Positions 24,527-30,615 of a DNA stretch of 36,627 nucleotides are shown one piece after another. The notes beneath the pieces are model-generated. The model was not told the DNA's origin and searched no databases. It saw only the letters and a program-made list of their open reading frames with translations. The DNA is from a virus. A program made the translations under genes and the position numbers. How positions within the stretch are numbered: position 1 is the stretch's first letter; each line of letters starts with the position of its first letter. The stretch spans positions 1 to 36,627 of IMG/VR virus record IMGVR_UViG_3300021438_000043; one strand, 5' to 3'.

Positions 24527-24648
24527 TAACGTTTCAGCTAAGTAAAGTGCAGGATTGCGGGCTGAAACGTATCAAGTTACAATGAATTTTAAGCGGTGAA
24601 ATACACTTGAATAACTGATTAAACCTGCATTTTATTTAGCTGATGTTA
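24527..24648. repeat. attC-like stem-loop A3
   Basis: TAAC (24527-24530) and GTTA (24645-24648) bound arms CAGCTAAGTAAAGTGCAGG (24535-24553) and CCTGCATTTTATTTAGCTG (24624-24642), which pair at 19 of 19 positions if two G-T wobbles are counted. An alternative 8-bp pairing, GTTTCAGC with GCTGAAAC (24531-24538, 24561-24568), exists on the left side. Confidence 0.88.
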
Positions 24649-24708
24649 TGTACTGTTTTATTTATAATCGTTTTAAATTACAAAATAAGTAAAAATAAAC
24701 ATGAATAA

Positions 24709-24752
24709 GTTTGCGAAATCAAAATAAAAGATATATCTTTACTTAGAATTTA
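24709..24752 (+). promoter_or_regulatory. Promoter inside a cassette
   Basis: TTTG near 24709 and TATCTTTA about 20 bases later (within GATATATCTTTACTTAG, around 24735) fit the -33/-7 pattern with one mismatch in the -7 element. The 55-aa gene starts some 25 bases downstream. This suggests that at least some cassettes carry their own promoter. Confidence 0.4.
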
Positions 24753-24765
24753 AAACATAAATAAA

Positions 24766-24933
24766 ATGAAAGCACAAATTTTAAAAAACCACGGTATCGA
24801 AACTAAGATTGAAGGTACATTTTTATTTGCATTAGAAGTAGTTTTTAACTGCAATACAAATACCGACGAAAGTAAATGGGTAAATATTTCTAATTGGTCA
24901 ACTGGTAAATTATATAATTGGTTAGGTTATTAA
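24766..24933 (+). CDS. Small cassette protein, 55 aa
   Basis: The frame runs from ATG 24766 to TAA 24931-24933. The product (MKAQILKNHGIETKIEGTFL onward) ends in a tryptophan-rich stretch (WVNISNWSTGKLYNWLGY). Small proteins of this pattern are frequent in Bacteroidota accessory DNA. It is the first of two genes in the A3 unit and is followed directly by a 14-bp hairpin that begins at its stop codon. Confidence 0.6.
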   Translation: MKAQILKNHGIETKIEGTFLFALEVVFNCNTNTDESKWVNISNWSTGKLYNWLGY

Positions 24934-25008
24934 AATACTGAAAGCCGCCAAAGCATACGAATTATAACTTTAATTATAATCATATAACGTAAGTCTTTTA
25001 GTATTTTA
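24931..25008. repeat. 14-bp inverted repeat between the two genes of a cassette
   Basis: TAAAATACTGAAAG (24931-24944) pairs with CTTTTAGTATTTTA (24995-25008) with one G-T wobble. A second perfect repeat, ATTATAA/TTATAAT (24961-24980), lies in the loop. It lacks TAAC/GTTA boxes and matched segment ends, so it is not an ordinary array site; it may be a terminator or a decayed site. Confidence 0.55.
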
Positions 25009-25019
25009 AAATATAAATA

Positions 25020-25175
25020 ATGAAAACAAAACATGGAGGCAAACGAAAAAACGCTGGTTCAAAACCTAAATATGCTGAACCTACGAAAACAATTTCATTT
25101 CGAATGCCAATAAGCAAAATAGAAGAAATAAAACTTTTGATAACGCAGAAACTTTCAGAGTGGCGTTTAAAATAG
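25020..25175 (+). CDS. Small ribbon-helix-helix-like protein, 51 aa
   Basis: The product begins MKTKHGGKRKNAGSKPKYAE and continues TISFRMPISKIEEIKLLI. This is the pattern of small Bacteroidota proteins with a basic N-terminal arm, one DNA-contacting strand (TISFRMP) and an amphipathic helix, probably a ribbon-helix-helix DNA binder. It ends four bases before TAAC. Because GTTATGTACT at 24645 pairs with AGTACATAAC at 25174, this gene and the 55-aa gene belong to one two-gene cassette. Confidence 0.65.
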   Translation: MKTKHGGKRKNAGSKPKYAEPTKTISFRMPISKIEEIKLLITQKLSEWRLK

Positions 25176-25179
25176 TACA

Positions 25180-25249
25180 TAACGATTCCGCAGCTATAAG
25201 CGATTGCGGGTGTGTACTGGAAATCCGCAACCGCTTATAGCTGCTGTTA
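25180..25249. repeat. attC-like stem-loop A4 (shortest full site)
   Basis: TAAC (25180-25183) and GTTA (25246-25249) bound arms CAGCTATAAGCGATTGCGG (25191-25209) and CCGCAACCGCTTATAGCTG (25225-25243), pairing at 18 of 19 positions. The terminal loop is only 15 bases. The right segment box GTTAGCGGGT matches the segment end GCCCGATAAC (25528-25537) at 8 of 10 positions. Confidence 0.88.
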
Positions 25250-25293
25250 GCGGGTCGGTTTTTATTACATTTGATTTTAAATTAAAATATATT

Positions 25294-25536
25294 ATGAAAC
25301 AAGAATTAGTTGATTTATCTCTATTTCTAAGCAAGAAAAAACCAAGTGGAATTATTGCTGTAAGTGAAATAATGAATTTGTTTGAAGAGTTTTCACAATC
25401 AAAAGAATGTACAAGAGATTTTATTGATAAAGAAGTTTTAAAAGATAAGATTGAGGATTATTCTTTAGATAAAACAGTACAGGGAATATTTGAGGATGGT
25501 GTAAAATTGGCAGAGGCTTATTTTACTGCCCGATAA
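25294..25536 (+). CDS. Cassette protein, 80 aa, helical
   Basis: I chose ATG 25294 because the upstream frame to 25204 would translate the stem-loop. The product is acidic and helical (IIAVSEIMNLFEEFSQSKEC, then DKEVLKDKIEDYSLDKTVQG) with a single cysteine. The TAA stop codon is the TAA of the next TAAC box. No family was recognised. Confidence 0.65.
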   Translation: MKQELVDLSLFLSKKKPSGIIAVSEIMNLFEEFSQSKECTRDFIDKEVLKDKIEDYSLDKTVQGIFEDGVKLAEAYFTAR

Positions 25537-25657
25537 CGATGGCCATACGCTACGTTGGCGATTAGAACGAACGAATTTATTAATTTATTAAAAACTTTAT
25601 AAAATGGCAGAAATTACGAATACCCACGAACACGCCAATGGAGTATATGGCGTGTTA
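25534..25657. repeat. attC-like stem-loop A5
   Basis: TAAC (25534-25537) and GTTA (25654-25657) bound arms GGCCATACGCTACGTTGGCG (25541-25560) and CGCCAATGGAGTATATGGCG (25633-25652), which pair imperfectly. The right box GTTAGCAAAT matches the segment end GTTTGCTAAC (25976-25985) at 9 of 10 positions. The start codon of the next gene is inside this site. Confidence 0.82.
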
Positions 25658-25972
25658 GCAAATCGGGCTTTTTTTGATGATGAATGGCAGTTTAAACAAC
25701 TTAATTTCACTCGAAAAGAATGGCTCGACAAAGATGGGAAAGATGATAAGTTTTATACTCTAAAATATGTGCAGTACGAAAAACAACTTGGCGATGAAGA
25801 TGCGGCAATTGAAGTATGTTATGGTTACAAAACGGTTGATGGCGAAAACTATAAGTTGTTTGAAACTTCGTGCGAATTGCGTATCGGAATTGATTATATT
25901 AAAATCAAAACGGATAAGGTTTACAAACTTCGAGAATTGTACAAAATTATCACAGGTCAGCGTCTTCTTTAG
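25604..25972 (+). CDS. Cassette protein, 122 aa, start codon within stem-loop A5
   Basis: The ATG at 25604, with TTTATAAA before it, lies in the loop of stem-loop A5. The right arm is translated as residues 10-18 (EHANGVYGV). No later in-frame ATG exists before the body of the protein (FFDDEWQFKQLNFTRKEWLD). The product is a soluble alpha/beta protein with many charged and aromatic residues, including EYKI-like helices at the end (KVYKLRELYKIITG). I do not recognise the family. Alternatively translation starts at a non-ATG codon after 25657. Confidence 0.6.
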   Translation: MAEITNTHEHANGVYGVLANRAFFDDEWQFKQLNFTRKEWLDKDGKDDKFYTLKYVQYEKQLGDEDAAIEVCYGYKTVDGENYKLFETSCELRIGIDYIKIKTDKVYKLRELYKIITGQRLL

Positions 25973-25981
25973 CCTGTTTGC

Positions 25982-26065
25982 TAACGTTGATGGTAAACGT
26001 AGCGGCAAAACGCACGAACCATCAACACAGGCGGACTTGTCAGCCGTTACGTTTACCATGTGTTA
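25982..26065. repeat. attC-like stem-loop A6
   Basis: TAAC (25982-25985) and GTTA (26062-26065) bound arms ATGGTAAACGTAGCGGC (25990-26006) and GCCGTTACGTTTACCAT (26043-26059), pairing at every position if one G-T wobble is counted. An alternative perfect 9-bp repeat, GTTGATGGT/ACCATCAAC (25986-25994, 26019-26027), competes on the left. Confidence 0.88.
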
Positions 26066-26080
26066 TAAACTGTTTTTATT

Positions 26081-26314
26081 ATGACCGATAAACAATTTTT
26101 TGCAAGTAAATGGAAGCCATTTGAAGTTATGACAGTTTTTATTAAAGAGCTAAATAGAAACTGTGAATGTTACCTTGTCGGAATTGAATTTGAAGATAAA
26201 ATAATGAAACTTCGACCATTAGATACTGATACTTATGAAGATGGTATTTACGAGGTCAAAATAAACATAATAAAACGGGGCAAAAGTGAACCGACGATGC
26301 GTGTCTTAAAATAG
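26081..26314 (+). CDS. Cassette protein, 77 aa, last gene of array A
   Basis: The small product starts MTDKQFFASKWKPFEVMTVF and continues as a beta-rich domain (CECYLVGIEFEDKIMKLRPL). It is probably a short SH3-like barrel, but I recognise no family. The gene ends five bases before TAAC 26319-26322, where the array joins the landing-site sequence. Confidence 0.65.
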   Translation: MTDKQFFASKWKPFEVMTVFIKELNRNCECYLVGIEFEDKIMKLRPLDTDTYEDGIYEVKINIIKRGKSEPTMRVLK

Positions 26315-26318
26315 TTTA

Positions 26319-26342
26319 TAACTATATTATATACGCATAAAT
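26319..26342. other. Array A terminal junction (attI-like landing site)
   Basis: TAAC is followed by TATATTATATACGCATAAAT (26323-26342), which matches the array B junction at 17 of 20 bases. Two of the differences keep the small palindrome TAYA-T-TRTA. The occurrence of nearly the same right half beside two unrelated genes, only at array ends, is the reason for calling it the landing site. Confidence 0.6.
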
Positions 26343-26345
26343 TAA

Positions 26346-26363
26346 ATTGAAAAATATTTCAAT
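26346..26363. promoter_or_regulatory. Palindrome upstream of an early gene
   Basis: ATTGAAA (26346-26352) and TTTCAAT (26357-26363) are perfect reverse complements with a four-base spacer, ending four bases before the next ATG. It may be an operator or a translation-control hairpin. Confidence 0.35.
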
Positions 26364-26366
26364 AAT

Positions 26367-26612
26367 ATGGAATTACTTGAAAAATCAAATAAAATTACTG
26401 AACGATTTGTGCAATTATTAATTGAAAATGATTTAGATTATTCAGATGAATTGAAAATATTTTCTAAAATTGCTGAAAAGTATAATTTGAAATATTTTCC
26501 AAGTTATATAAAAGAAAATAATTTGAATTATAATACGACGAATAAAAAAGTAGAACAAGGTATTATACCATCGGTTGAAATTGACGGAATAACATTTATA
26601 TTAAATTTTTAA
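26367..26612 (+). CDS. Hypothetical protein, 81 aa
   Basis: The product is acidic and helical in its first half (KITERFVQLLIENDLDYSDE) and has a short beta hairpin at the end (VEIDGITFILNF). It is the first gene after the array A junction and reads away from it. The next gene follows after 10 bases. No family was recognised. Confidence 0.6.
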   Translation: MELLEKSNKITERFVQLLIENDLDYSDELKIFSKIAEKYNLKYFPSYIKENNLNYNTTNKKVEQGIIPSVEIDGITFILNF

Positions 26613-26622
26613 AACTAAAATT

Positions 26623-26817
26623 ATGGGAGGAATAAACTCTGGAAGAACAAAAGGATCAATCGACAAAACAAAAAGAAGTCGAAAAAAAACTGGTAAAAAT
26701 AAAGAAAAAATGACCATTAGCATAGATAAAATTCTAAAATCAGAGGTTATGGAAAGATATAAAGGTAAGGCCACTAAAATGATAGAAAATTATTTTTTAT
26801 CAGAATTGAAAAAATAA
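26623..26817 (+). CDS. Small basic DNA-binding-like protein, 64 aa
   Basis: The N-terminus (GGINSGRTKGSIDKTKRSRK) is very basic, followed by MTISIDKILKSEVMERYKGK, a strand-helix layout like a ribbon-helix-helix protein. It resembles the 51-aa protein at 25020 in overall design. It may bind DNA as a small regulator. GGGAGGA-like purines before its ATG give a good ribosome-binding site. Confidence 0.55.
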   Translation: MGGINSGRTKGSIDKTKRSRKKTGKNKEKMTISIDKILKSEVMERYKGKATKMIENYFLSELKK

Positions 26818-26850
26818 TATAAATCATACGTGCATTTTAAAATAAATTCA

Positions 26851-26858
26851 TATCTTTG
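26851..26858 (+). promoter_or_regulatory. -7 element TATCTTTG
   Basis: TATCTTTG matches TAnnTTTG exactly and lies 15 bases before the next ATG (26874). It probably drives the replication/recombination operon. No distinct -33 element was seen. Confidence 0.5.
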
Positions 26859-26873
26859 ATAAAAATAACAACC

Positions 26874-27230
26874 ATGAAGGAAATATCTGATTTTGAAATC
26901 AAGCGCTTGTCTTTATTAATAGTTGAAAAACTTTACGAAGAATTTTCTCCTGAAACTGTCGACGAAGATGGTGTTTATGACAAAACTTTCGAAAACATGG
27001 TGAAAGTAGATACTTACGAAGTAGATTTTAAATACAAGTATAGCTATCGAGATTGGCTTCGAGATAAATACGGCGACGGGATAAAATGCGAGCGAAAATT
27101 CTTGCAGTTAGAAGAATTCGAGTTAACAATAATTGACCCAGCAACAGAGGATTTTATAAATATTTCGAAAGAATATATATCTTTAATTGGAAAAACGTTT
27201 TTTGAAAAAATAAAGTATTACTATTCTTAA
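26874..27230 (+). CDS. Hypothetical early protein, 118 aa
   Basis: I chose ATG 26874, since the earlier in-frame codon at 26856 overlaps the -7 element. The acidic N-terminal half (KEISDFEIKRLSLLIVEKLY) is followed by a segment with KYKYSYRDWLRDKYGDGIKC and a C-terminal helix. Proteins of this size precede recombination genes in Bacteroidota phages, but I do not recognise a named family. Confidence 0.6.
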   Translation: MKEISDFEIKRLSLLIVEKLYEEFSPETVDEDGVYDKTFENMVKVDTYEVDFKYKYSYRDWLRDKYGDGIKCERKFLQLEEFELTIIDPATEDFINISKEYISLIGKTFFEKIKYYYS

Positions 27231-27242
27231 AAACTTATAAAT

Positions 27243-27494
27243 ATGAAAATCATTGAAATGGCAACCGAAAGCAAGCTTAGTATTGAGCTTAAAGAAAACA
27301 AAGAAGAAATAAAAAGGCTCGAAACTGAAATAACAAGCTGGAAAAATACATTTGACTTCGCAGTAGAGCATAAAAGAACTTTTACGGCTAAATATGCATT
27401 TCAAAGAAAAGAAAATCTATCGAAACAACACGAAGGATTATTAAAATTAGTTGAACTGCAAGAACAGCAATTAAAATCCATTCAAAATGATTGA
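27243..27494 (+). CDS. Coiled-coil protein, 83 aa
   Basis: Almost the whole protein is a heptad-type helix (SIELKENKEEIKRLETEITS, then LLKLVELQEQQLKSIQ). Its end overlaps the next small gene by eight bases. It may oligomerise or act as an adaptor for recombination proteins. The function is unknown. Confidence 0.6.
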   Translation: MKIIEMATESKLSIELKENKEEIKRLETEITSWKNTFDFAVEHKRTFTAKYAFQRKENLSKQHEGLLKLVELQEQQLKSIQND

Positions 27495-27618
27495 AACTAA
27501 TTTAATATTAATTCGAAAAATTATTATAAAAACAGGTCAAAACAATTGCAATTCGCACTATATTATACTTGTGAAAACTATTGATAGGCCAATAATGTGT
27601 GAAGTAATTCAGAATTAA
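27487..27618 (+). CDS. Small hypothetical protein, 43 aa
   Basis: The ATG lies within the end of the coiled-coil gene. The product (MIETNLILIRKIIIKTGQNN onward) is short, with a hydrophobic first part and two cysteines. Translational coupling and gene packing are the only support. It could be non-coding. Confidence 0.4.
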   Translation: MIETNLILIRKIIIKTGQNNCNSHYIILVKTIDRPIMCEVIQN

Positions 27619-27637
27619 TAATCGAATACTATAAATA

Positions 27638-28216
27638 ATGGAAACTAAAAAAATAAGTGAAGAGCAAATTAAAAAGCTCAAAGAACCACTACCAAAAGAA
27701 GCTGTTAGTCAACACCCTACGAAAACATATTTAAGTTCAATAAAAGCTATTTTTGTTACAGAGCGATTAAGCGATGTTTTTGGTGTTGGTTCGTGGAGAA
27801 TAAATTCTGAAATAATTGAAAAAACAACTAATGGGATGGTTGTGGTAAAAGTAAAACTTACTATTCCAGAATATAACATAGAACTTGAAAGCTTTGGCGG
27901 TAACGATAACGGTGGCGAAGGAAATAAAAATTTTGACTTGGGAGATGCGTACAAGGGAGCCGTAACAGACGCAATAACAAAAATAGGTAGTTGGCTATAT
28001 ATTGGCATAGATGTTTTTAAAGGTCAAAAAAAACCAGACCAAAATAACACACAAAAACAAGATGAACAAAATCAAAAACCTTGGTTAAATCCTAAAACAA
28101 AAGAATGGTACGCTGCGATAAAGTTTTTAAGCGAAGGTGGATTGATTCCTAAAATTGAAGAAAAGTACAAAATAAGTAAAGAAAATAAAGAGAAACTAAT
28201 AAAAGAATCACTATAA
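27638..28216 (+). CDS. Rad52-like single-strand annealing protein
   Basis: The first 130 residues contain KTYLSSIKAIFVTERLSDVFGVGSW, then ESFGGNDNGGEGNKNFDLGDAYKGAVTDAITKIGSW in two parts, the pattern of Rad52/Rad22-type recombinases of Bacteroidota phages. These form rings that anneal complementary single strands. The C-terminal 60 residues are a charged tail, probably for SSB or partner binding. It starts the recombination block. Such proteins support concatemer formation and also promote gene exchange between phages. The length of 192 residues is typical. Confidence 0.85.
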   Translation: METKKISEEQIKKLKEPLPKEAVSQHPTKTYLSSIKAIFVTERLSDVFGVGSWRINSEIIEKTTNGMVVVKVKLTIPEYNIELESFGGNDNGGEGNKNFDLGDAYKGAVTDAITKIGSWLYIGIDVFKGQKKPDQNNTQKQDEQNQKPWLNPKTKEWYAAIKFLSEGGLIPKIEEKYKISKENKEKLIKESL

Positions 28217-28683
28217 TGGACACAATTAGCATAATGAATCAGTTCCCTATTACAAAGGAAAGTATGGAGCGTTTTTTTAATCAAACAAAAGATTTGATTT
28301 TGTCAGGTGAACGAAACCCTTTAGAACTTGCAGTAGTTCTAAAGGCAATTGAAGAAACAATCTCAAAACTTAGAAAAGATGAAGAAATTGAAAATTCAAT
28401 TCAAAAAGAATTTGAAAAACACTCTAAAAAAACAGTTGAAATATACGGGGCAAAAATGACATTAAAGGAAACTGGAGTACGATATGACTACTCTAACAGT
28501 TTAGTATGGTCAAAACTCGCTGAAACAAAAACTGAGGCAGAAAATAAAGTTAAAGAACACGAGGCGTTTTTGAAAACATTAAAAGATAAAACTATTATTG
28601 TTGACGAAACAAGTGGAGAAACAATTGAATTATGGCCGCCAGTAAAAACTTCATCAACTAAAGTCACTGTAAGTTTAATTTAA
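28216..28683 (+). CDS. Recombination-associated protein, 155 aa
   Basis: It starts on the last base of the annealing protein gene. The product is helical, with a segment ERNPLELAVVLKAIEETISK and a conserved-looking VEIYGAKMTLKETGVRYDYS followed by a coiled coil. Proteins with this pattern accompany Rad52-like genes in related phages. A role as annealing partner or nuclease modulator is possible but not shown. Confidence 0.6.
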   Translation: MDTISIMNQFPITKESMERFFNQTKDLILSGERNPLELAVVLKAIEETISKLRKDEEIENSIQKEFEKHSKKTVEIYGAKMTLKETGVRYDYSNSLVWSKLAETKTEAENKVKEHEAFLKTLKDKTIIVDETSGETIELWPPVKTSSTKVTVSLI

Positions 28684-29091
28684 ATGGACTCTTTAACTGA
28701 AATTACTGAATCAATTAACTGGTACAATAAAAATTACAAAACGGCAACAATCGACGTTTTGATTAATTTAAAAACCAAGTTAGTCACAGAAAATTTTTAC
28801 TTGGCCGAATTAGTAAGCGAAAATAATTGTTTTCAACTCCAATGGGAAAACGAAAAAAAGGTAAAATTTGCAAAAGAGCGTTACAGGCTAATTTCTGATA
28901 ACTGGACAGTTTCAAAAGCAGAGGCAAAAGCTGAAACTGAAATAGAAAACGAACGCAATCAATTTACGCAATACAAAATCGTATTTGATAGGCTAAAAAT
29001 CTTACATAATCAAACCAATGAAGTATGTAACGATATAATGCAAAGAATCGCAATTTTAAGGCACGAAAACGCAAATGCAGCCAAATTATGA
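28684..29091 (+). CDS. Coiled-coil protein, 135 aa
   Basis: The ATG follows the previous stop directly. The product is almost entirely helical and rich in glutamate and lysine (WENEKKVKFAKERYRLISDN, AEAKAETEIENERNQFTQYK). It overlaps the NinG-like gene by four bases (ATGA). Its role in recombination is inferred from the operon. Confidence 0.6.
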   Translation: MDSLTEITESINWYNKNYKTATIDVLINLKTKLVTENFYLAELVSENNCFQLQWENEKKVKFAKERYRLISDNWTVSKAEAKAETEIENERNQFTQYKIVFDRLKILHNQTNEVCNDIMQRIAILRHENANAAKL

Positions 29092-29465
29092 AAATAGACG
29101 AATCTATCAGAAATGTTTTTAACGAAATAATTCAAATTCGTGATAAAAATAACCCATGTATTATTTGCGGATATCCATTAGGAAACAACTCTATTAATGT
29201 GTGCCACTACATAAAAAAATCGCAAAGTTCGTTGCTTAAATTTAAGTTGTCGAATGCCCATCTAGGTCATCAGTGGTGCAATCAAAAAGAAGAGTACGAC
29301 GAAAATTTCAGTAGTTCACATGCGTTAAATGTACTTGAACGAGAGGGATTAAATGAATACATGCTATTAAATTCAATTAAACGGCAAACTATTAAGTTTG
29401 GAAGTTCAGAAAAAAAAGAATTGCTTTCGATGCTTAAAATTGAATTAAAAAATTATAAAAGATGA
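29088..29465 (+). CDS. NinG-like zinc-binding recombination protein (HNH-type)
   Basis: The protein has PCIICGYPL near residues 23-31 (CxxC), VCHYIKKSQSS near 38-48 and AHLGHQWCNQKEEYDE near 57-72. This arrangement of paired cysteines and histidines matches the NinG/Rap family of lambdoid phages, which resolves branched DNA. HLGHQWCNQ is the expected second zinc half. The order Rad52-like, accessory, NinG-like is a compact recombination module. At 125 residues it is shorter than lambda NinG. Confidence 0.75.
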   Translation: MKIDESIRNVFNEIIQIRDKNNPCIICGYPLGNNSINVCHYIKKSQSSLLKFKLSNAHLGHQWCNQKEEYDENFSSSHALNVLEREGLNEYMLLNSIKRQTIKFGSSEKKELLSMLKIELKNYKR

Positions 29466-29512
29466 TACAAAAACGCATAAAAGTGAAAGTTGAAAATATA
29501 GATAAAACGGCT

Positions 29513-29545
29513 ATAACGTATGAGCGGATGTTAGCAACTGTTTAT
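29513..29545. repeat. Solo mini-site resembling array A site A2
   Basis: These 33 bases match 24153-24185 at 31 positions. TAAC (29514-29517) and GTTA (29530-29533) are only 12 bases apart, enclosing GTATGAGCGGAT. The right box GTTAGCAAC pairs with GGTGCTACC (29734-29742), just past the following gene, at 7 of 9 positions. It looks like a single cassette sitting outside the arrays. Confidence 0.55.
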
Positions 29546-29734
29546 TCACAAAAAGGTAAAGACTTTGAAGGTCGTAAACTAAATGAAAATACATTAAATT
29601 CAGATGTATCGGTAATTTGGAGAAACAAAGAATATAAAATAGGTAATAGAAGGAACAATTTAGTTGAATTATGGTGGAATAATGAATTTATAAGGATAGT
29701 TAGTACATCTTATATTAGGTTGGCTAGAAAATAG
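29528..29734 (+). CDS. Cassette-like gene product, about 68 aa
   Basis: The ATG at 29528 reads GGATGTTAGC, so the start codon lies on the right box of the mini-site. A longer frame from ATG 29462 overlaps the NinG-like gene end and would translate the site as well. The product (MLATVYSQKGKDFEGRKLNE onward) has the shape of a small domain with WRNKEYKIGNRRNNLVELWW. I do not recognise it. The gene interrupts the recombination block and differs from its neighbours, consistent with insertion as a mobile unit. Confidence 0.6.
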   Translation: MLATVYSQKGKDFEGRKLNENTLNSDVSVIWRNKEYKIGNRRNNLVELWWNNEFIRIVSTSYIRLARK

Positions 29735-29770
29735 GTGCTACCGTTGGTTGTGAATAGTTAATTTTAAAAA

Positions 29771-29947
29771 ATGATGATACAAGATTTAATAAAAAAATGG
29801 GAAAATCAATTAAATATAATTGAAACCACAATAAAATCAGGTGGACTTAGTAAACAATCTGAATTTGAGCATAAAAGTAGGTTTATAACTATTCAGTAAA
29901 TAATCGAAGACCTTAAAAAATTGAACAGAGTTTTCGGTCAGCTTTAA
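29771..29947 (+). pseudogene. Interrupted small coiled-coil gene
   Basis: The frame from ATG 29771 gives MMIQDLIKKWENQLNIIETT and reaches a TAA at 29897-29899. It then continues in the same frame as IIEDLKKLNRVFGQL to a second stop at 29945-29947. The downstream peptide is a natural extension of the helix. I infer loss of a glutamine or lysine codon by mutation to TAA. A functional 42-aa short form cannot be excluded. Confidence 0.45.
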
Positions 29948-30005
29948 TTGCAACTGATAAAAAATTCAGGACCCAATATGAAAAACTTGAAAAACAAATA
30001 AAACA

Positions 30006-30152
30006 ATGGAAAACACAATGTCAACTAAAGAGGCTGTTAATATTTTAAAACAATTTAACGCATGGAGGCTTAGTGAAAGCGAATATTATCCGGGAGGGAT
30101 AAAAATTCAAGAAGCATTTGAAACTATTTTTAAACTTGACAAAAATGAGTAA
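30006..30152 (+). CDS. Small phage protein, 48 aa
   Basis: The product has KEAVNILKQFNAWRLSESEY followed by PGGIKIQEAFETIFKL. This layout (helix, NxWR, proline-glycine turn, helix) recurs in a family of small proteins carried by many phages, whose function is unknown to me. It ends eight bases into the next frame (ATGAGTAA). Confidence 0.6.
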   Translation: MENTMSTKEAVNILKQFNAWRLSESEYYPGGIKIQEAFETIFKLDKNE

Positions 30153-30333
30153 AAAGTTTGCTAGTATTAAACAAATACGAAACCCACAACGAGAAGTTTG
30201 GAGTGTTGGAAATTGTCATATGTATTGAAAAATTTACTTTTTAAATGGTCAACTCGAAACTGAATGTCAGAAATTAAAGTATTCTAAAAAAGAAAGTGAA
30301 TTCCAATTAAAAATTGAGTGCAATAATAAATAA
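30145..30333 (+). pseudogene. Small gene interrupted by an in-frame TGA
   Basis: The frame starts at ATG 30145 with MSKKFASIKQIRNPQREVWS and meets TGA at 30226-30228. It then continues for 34 codons (KIYFLNGQLETECQKLKYSK onward) to TAA at 30331. The intact downstream frame suggests recent damage or a sequencing error. A short 27-aa form could still be made. Confidence 0.45.
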
Positions 30334-30338
30334 TTTTA

Positions 30339-30437
30339 TACATTTGTAAAAATGTTGACTGCGACCAACATAAAGAAACTGGTGTAAAAACCTTAAATCC
30401 CTTCTTTAACTTGTCGCAGAGTTACTGAGGGGATTTT
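30339..30437 (+). ncRNA. Leader RNA 1: pseudoknot-like structure with terminator hairpin
   Basis: TACATTTG (30339-30346) is a -7 element. Downstream, CTGCGAC (30359-30365) pairs with GTCGCAG (30413-30419), and AAATCCCTTC (30395-30404) pairs with GAGGGGATTT (30427-30436). The order is A, T5, A', T3, so the pairs interlock as a pseudoknot or compete. The second pair ends in a short T-run, like a terminator. Leader RNA 2 has the same order and spacing with different bases. It precedes a 54-aa gene and may attenuate the downstream replication operon. Confidence 0.6.
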
Positions 30438-30450
30438 CAATTTAAAAAAA

Positions 30451-30615
30451 ATGACAATTGACGAATTAATAGAAAAATTGAATGAGATTAAAGAAACTCA
30501 TGTAATGGCTGGACGTGCCGAAATATACGAAAATACTGAAAGCGCAAAAACAATTTTAGGATTTGATTTTGATAACAGATACAACATGTTGCATTTTAAA
30601 TTTGGGCATAAATGA
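30451..30615 (+). CDS. Small protein, 54 aa
   Basis: The gene follows leader RNA 1 by 13 bases. The product starts with a helix (MTIDELIEKLNEIKETHVMA) and ends in a short beta part (DNRYNMLHFKFGHK). Its stop overlaps the next start (ATGA). No family was recognised. Confidence 0.55.
   Translation: MTIDELIEKLNEIKETHVMAGRAEIYENTESAKTILGFDFDNRYNMLHFKFGHK

Larger units (their letters stand above)
23692..26322 (+). mobile_element. Cassette array A (six integron-like units)
   Basis: Plus-strand genes alternate with attC-like stem-loops at 23692-23817, 24137-24178, 24527-24648, 25180-25249, 25534-25657 and 25982-26065. The array starts with a stem-loop and ends with a gene joined at TAAC (26319-26322) to the landing-site sequence. 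The ends of each gene segment are inverted repeats of each other: for example GTTATGTACT (24645-24654) with AGTACATAAC (25174-25183), and GTTATAAACT (26062-26071) with AGTTTATAAC (26313-26322), both perfect. Stop codons lie zero to twelve bases from the next TAAC. No recombinase is encoded in the array. Confidence 0.85.

Noticed and set aside
23692-26065. CRISPR array
   Set aside because: The repeated elements are structurally alike but differ in sequence, and the spacing holds genes. No constant short repeat with uniform spacers exists.
29469-29480. ACGCATAAA near the solo mini-site as a third landing site
   Set aside because: It matches only nine bases of the junction sequence, lacks TAAC before it and lies on the wrong side of the cassette.
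29771-30333. Alternative genetic code with reassigned stop codons
   Set aside because: Only two small frames are interrupted, by different codons. All large genes are uninterrupted and use the three normal stops.
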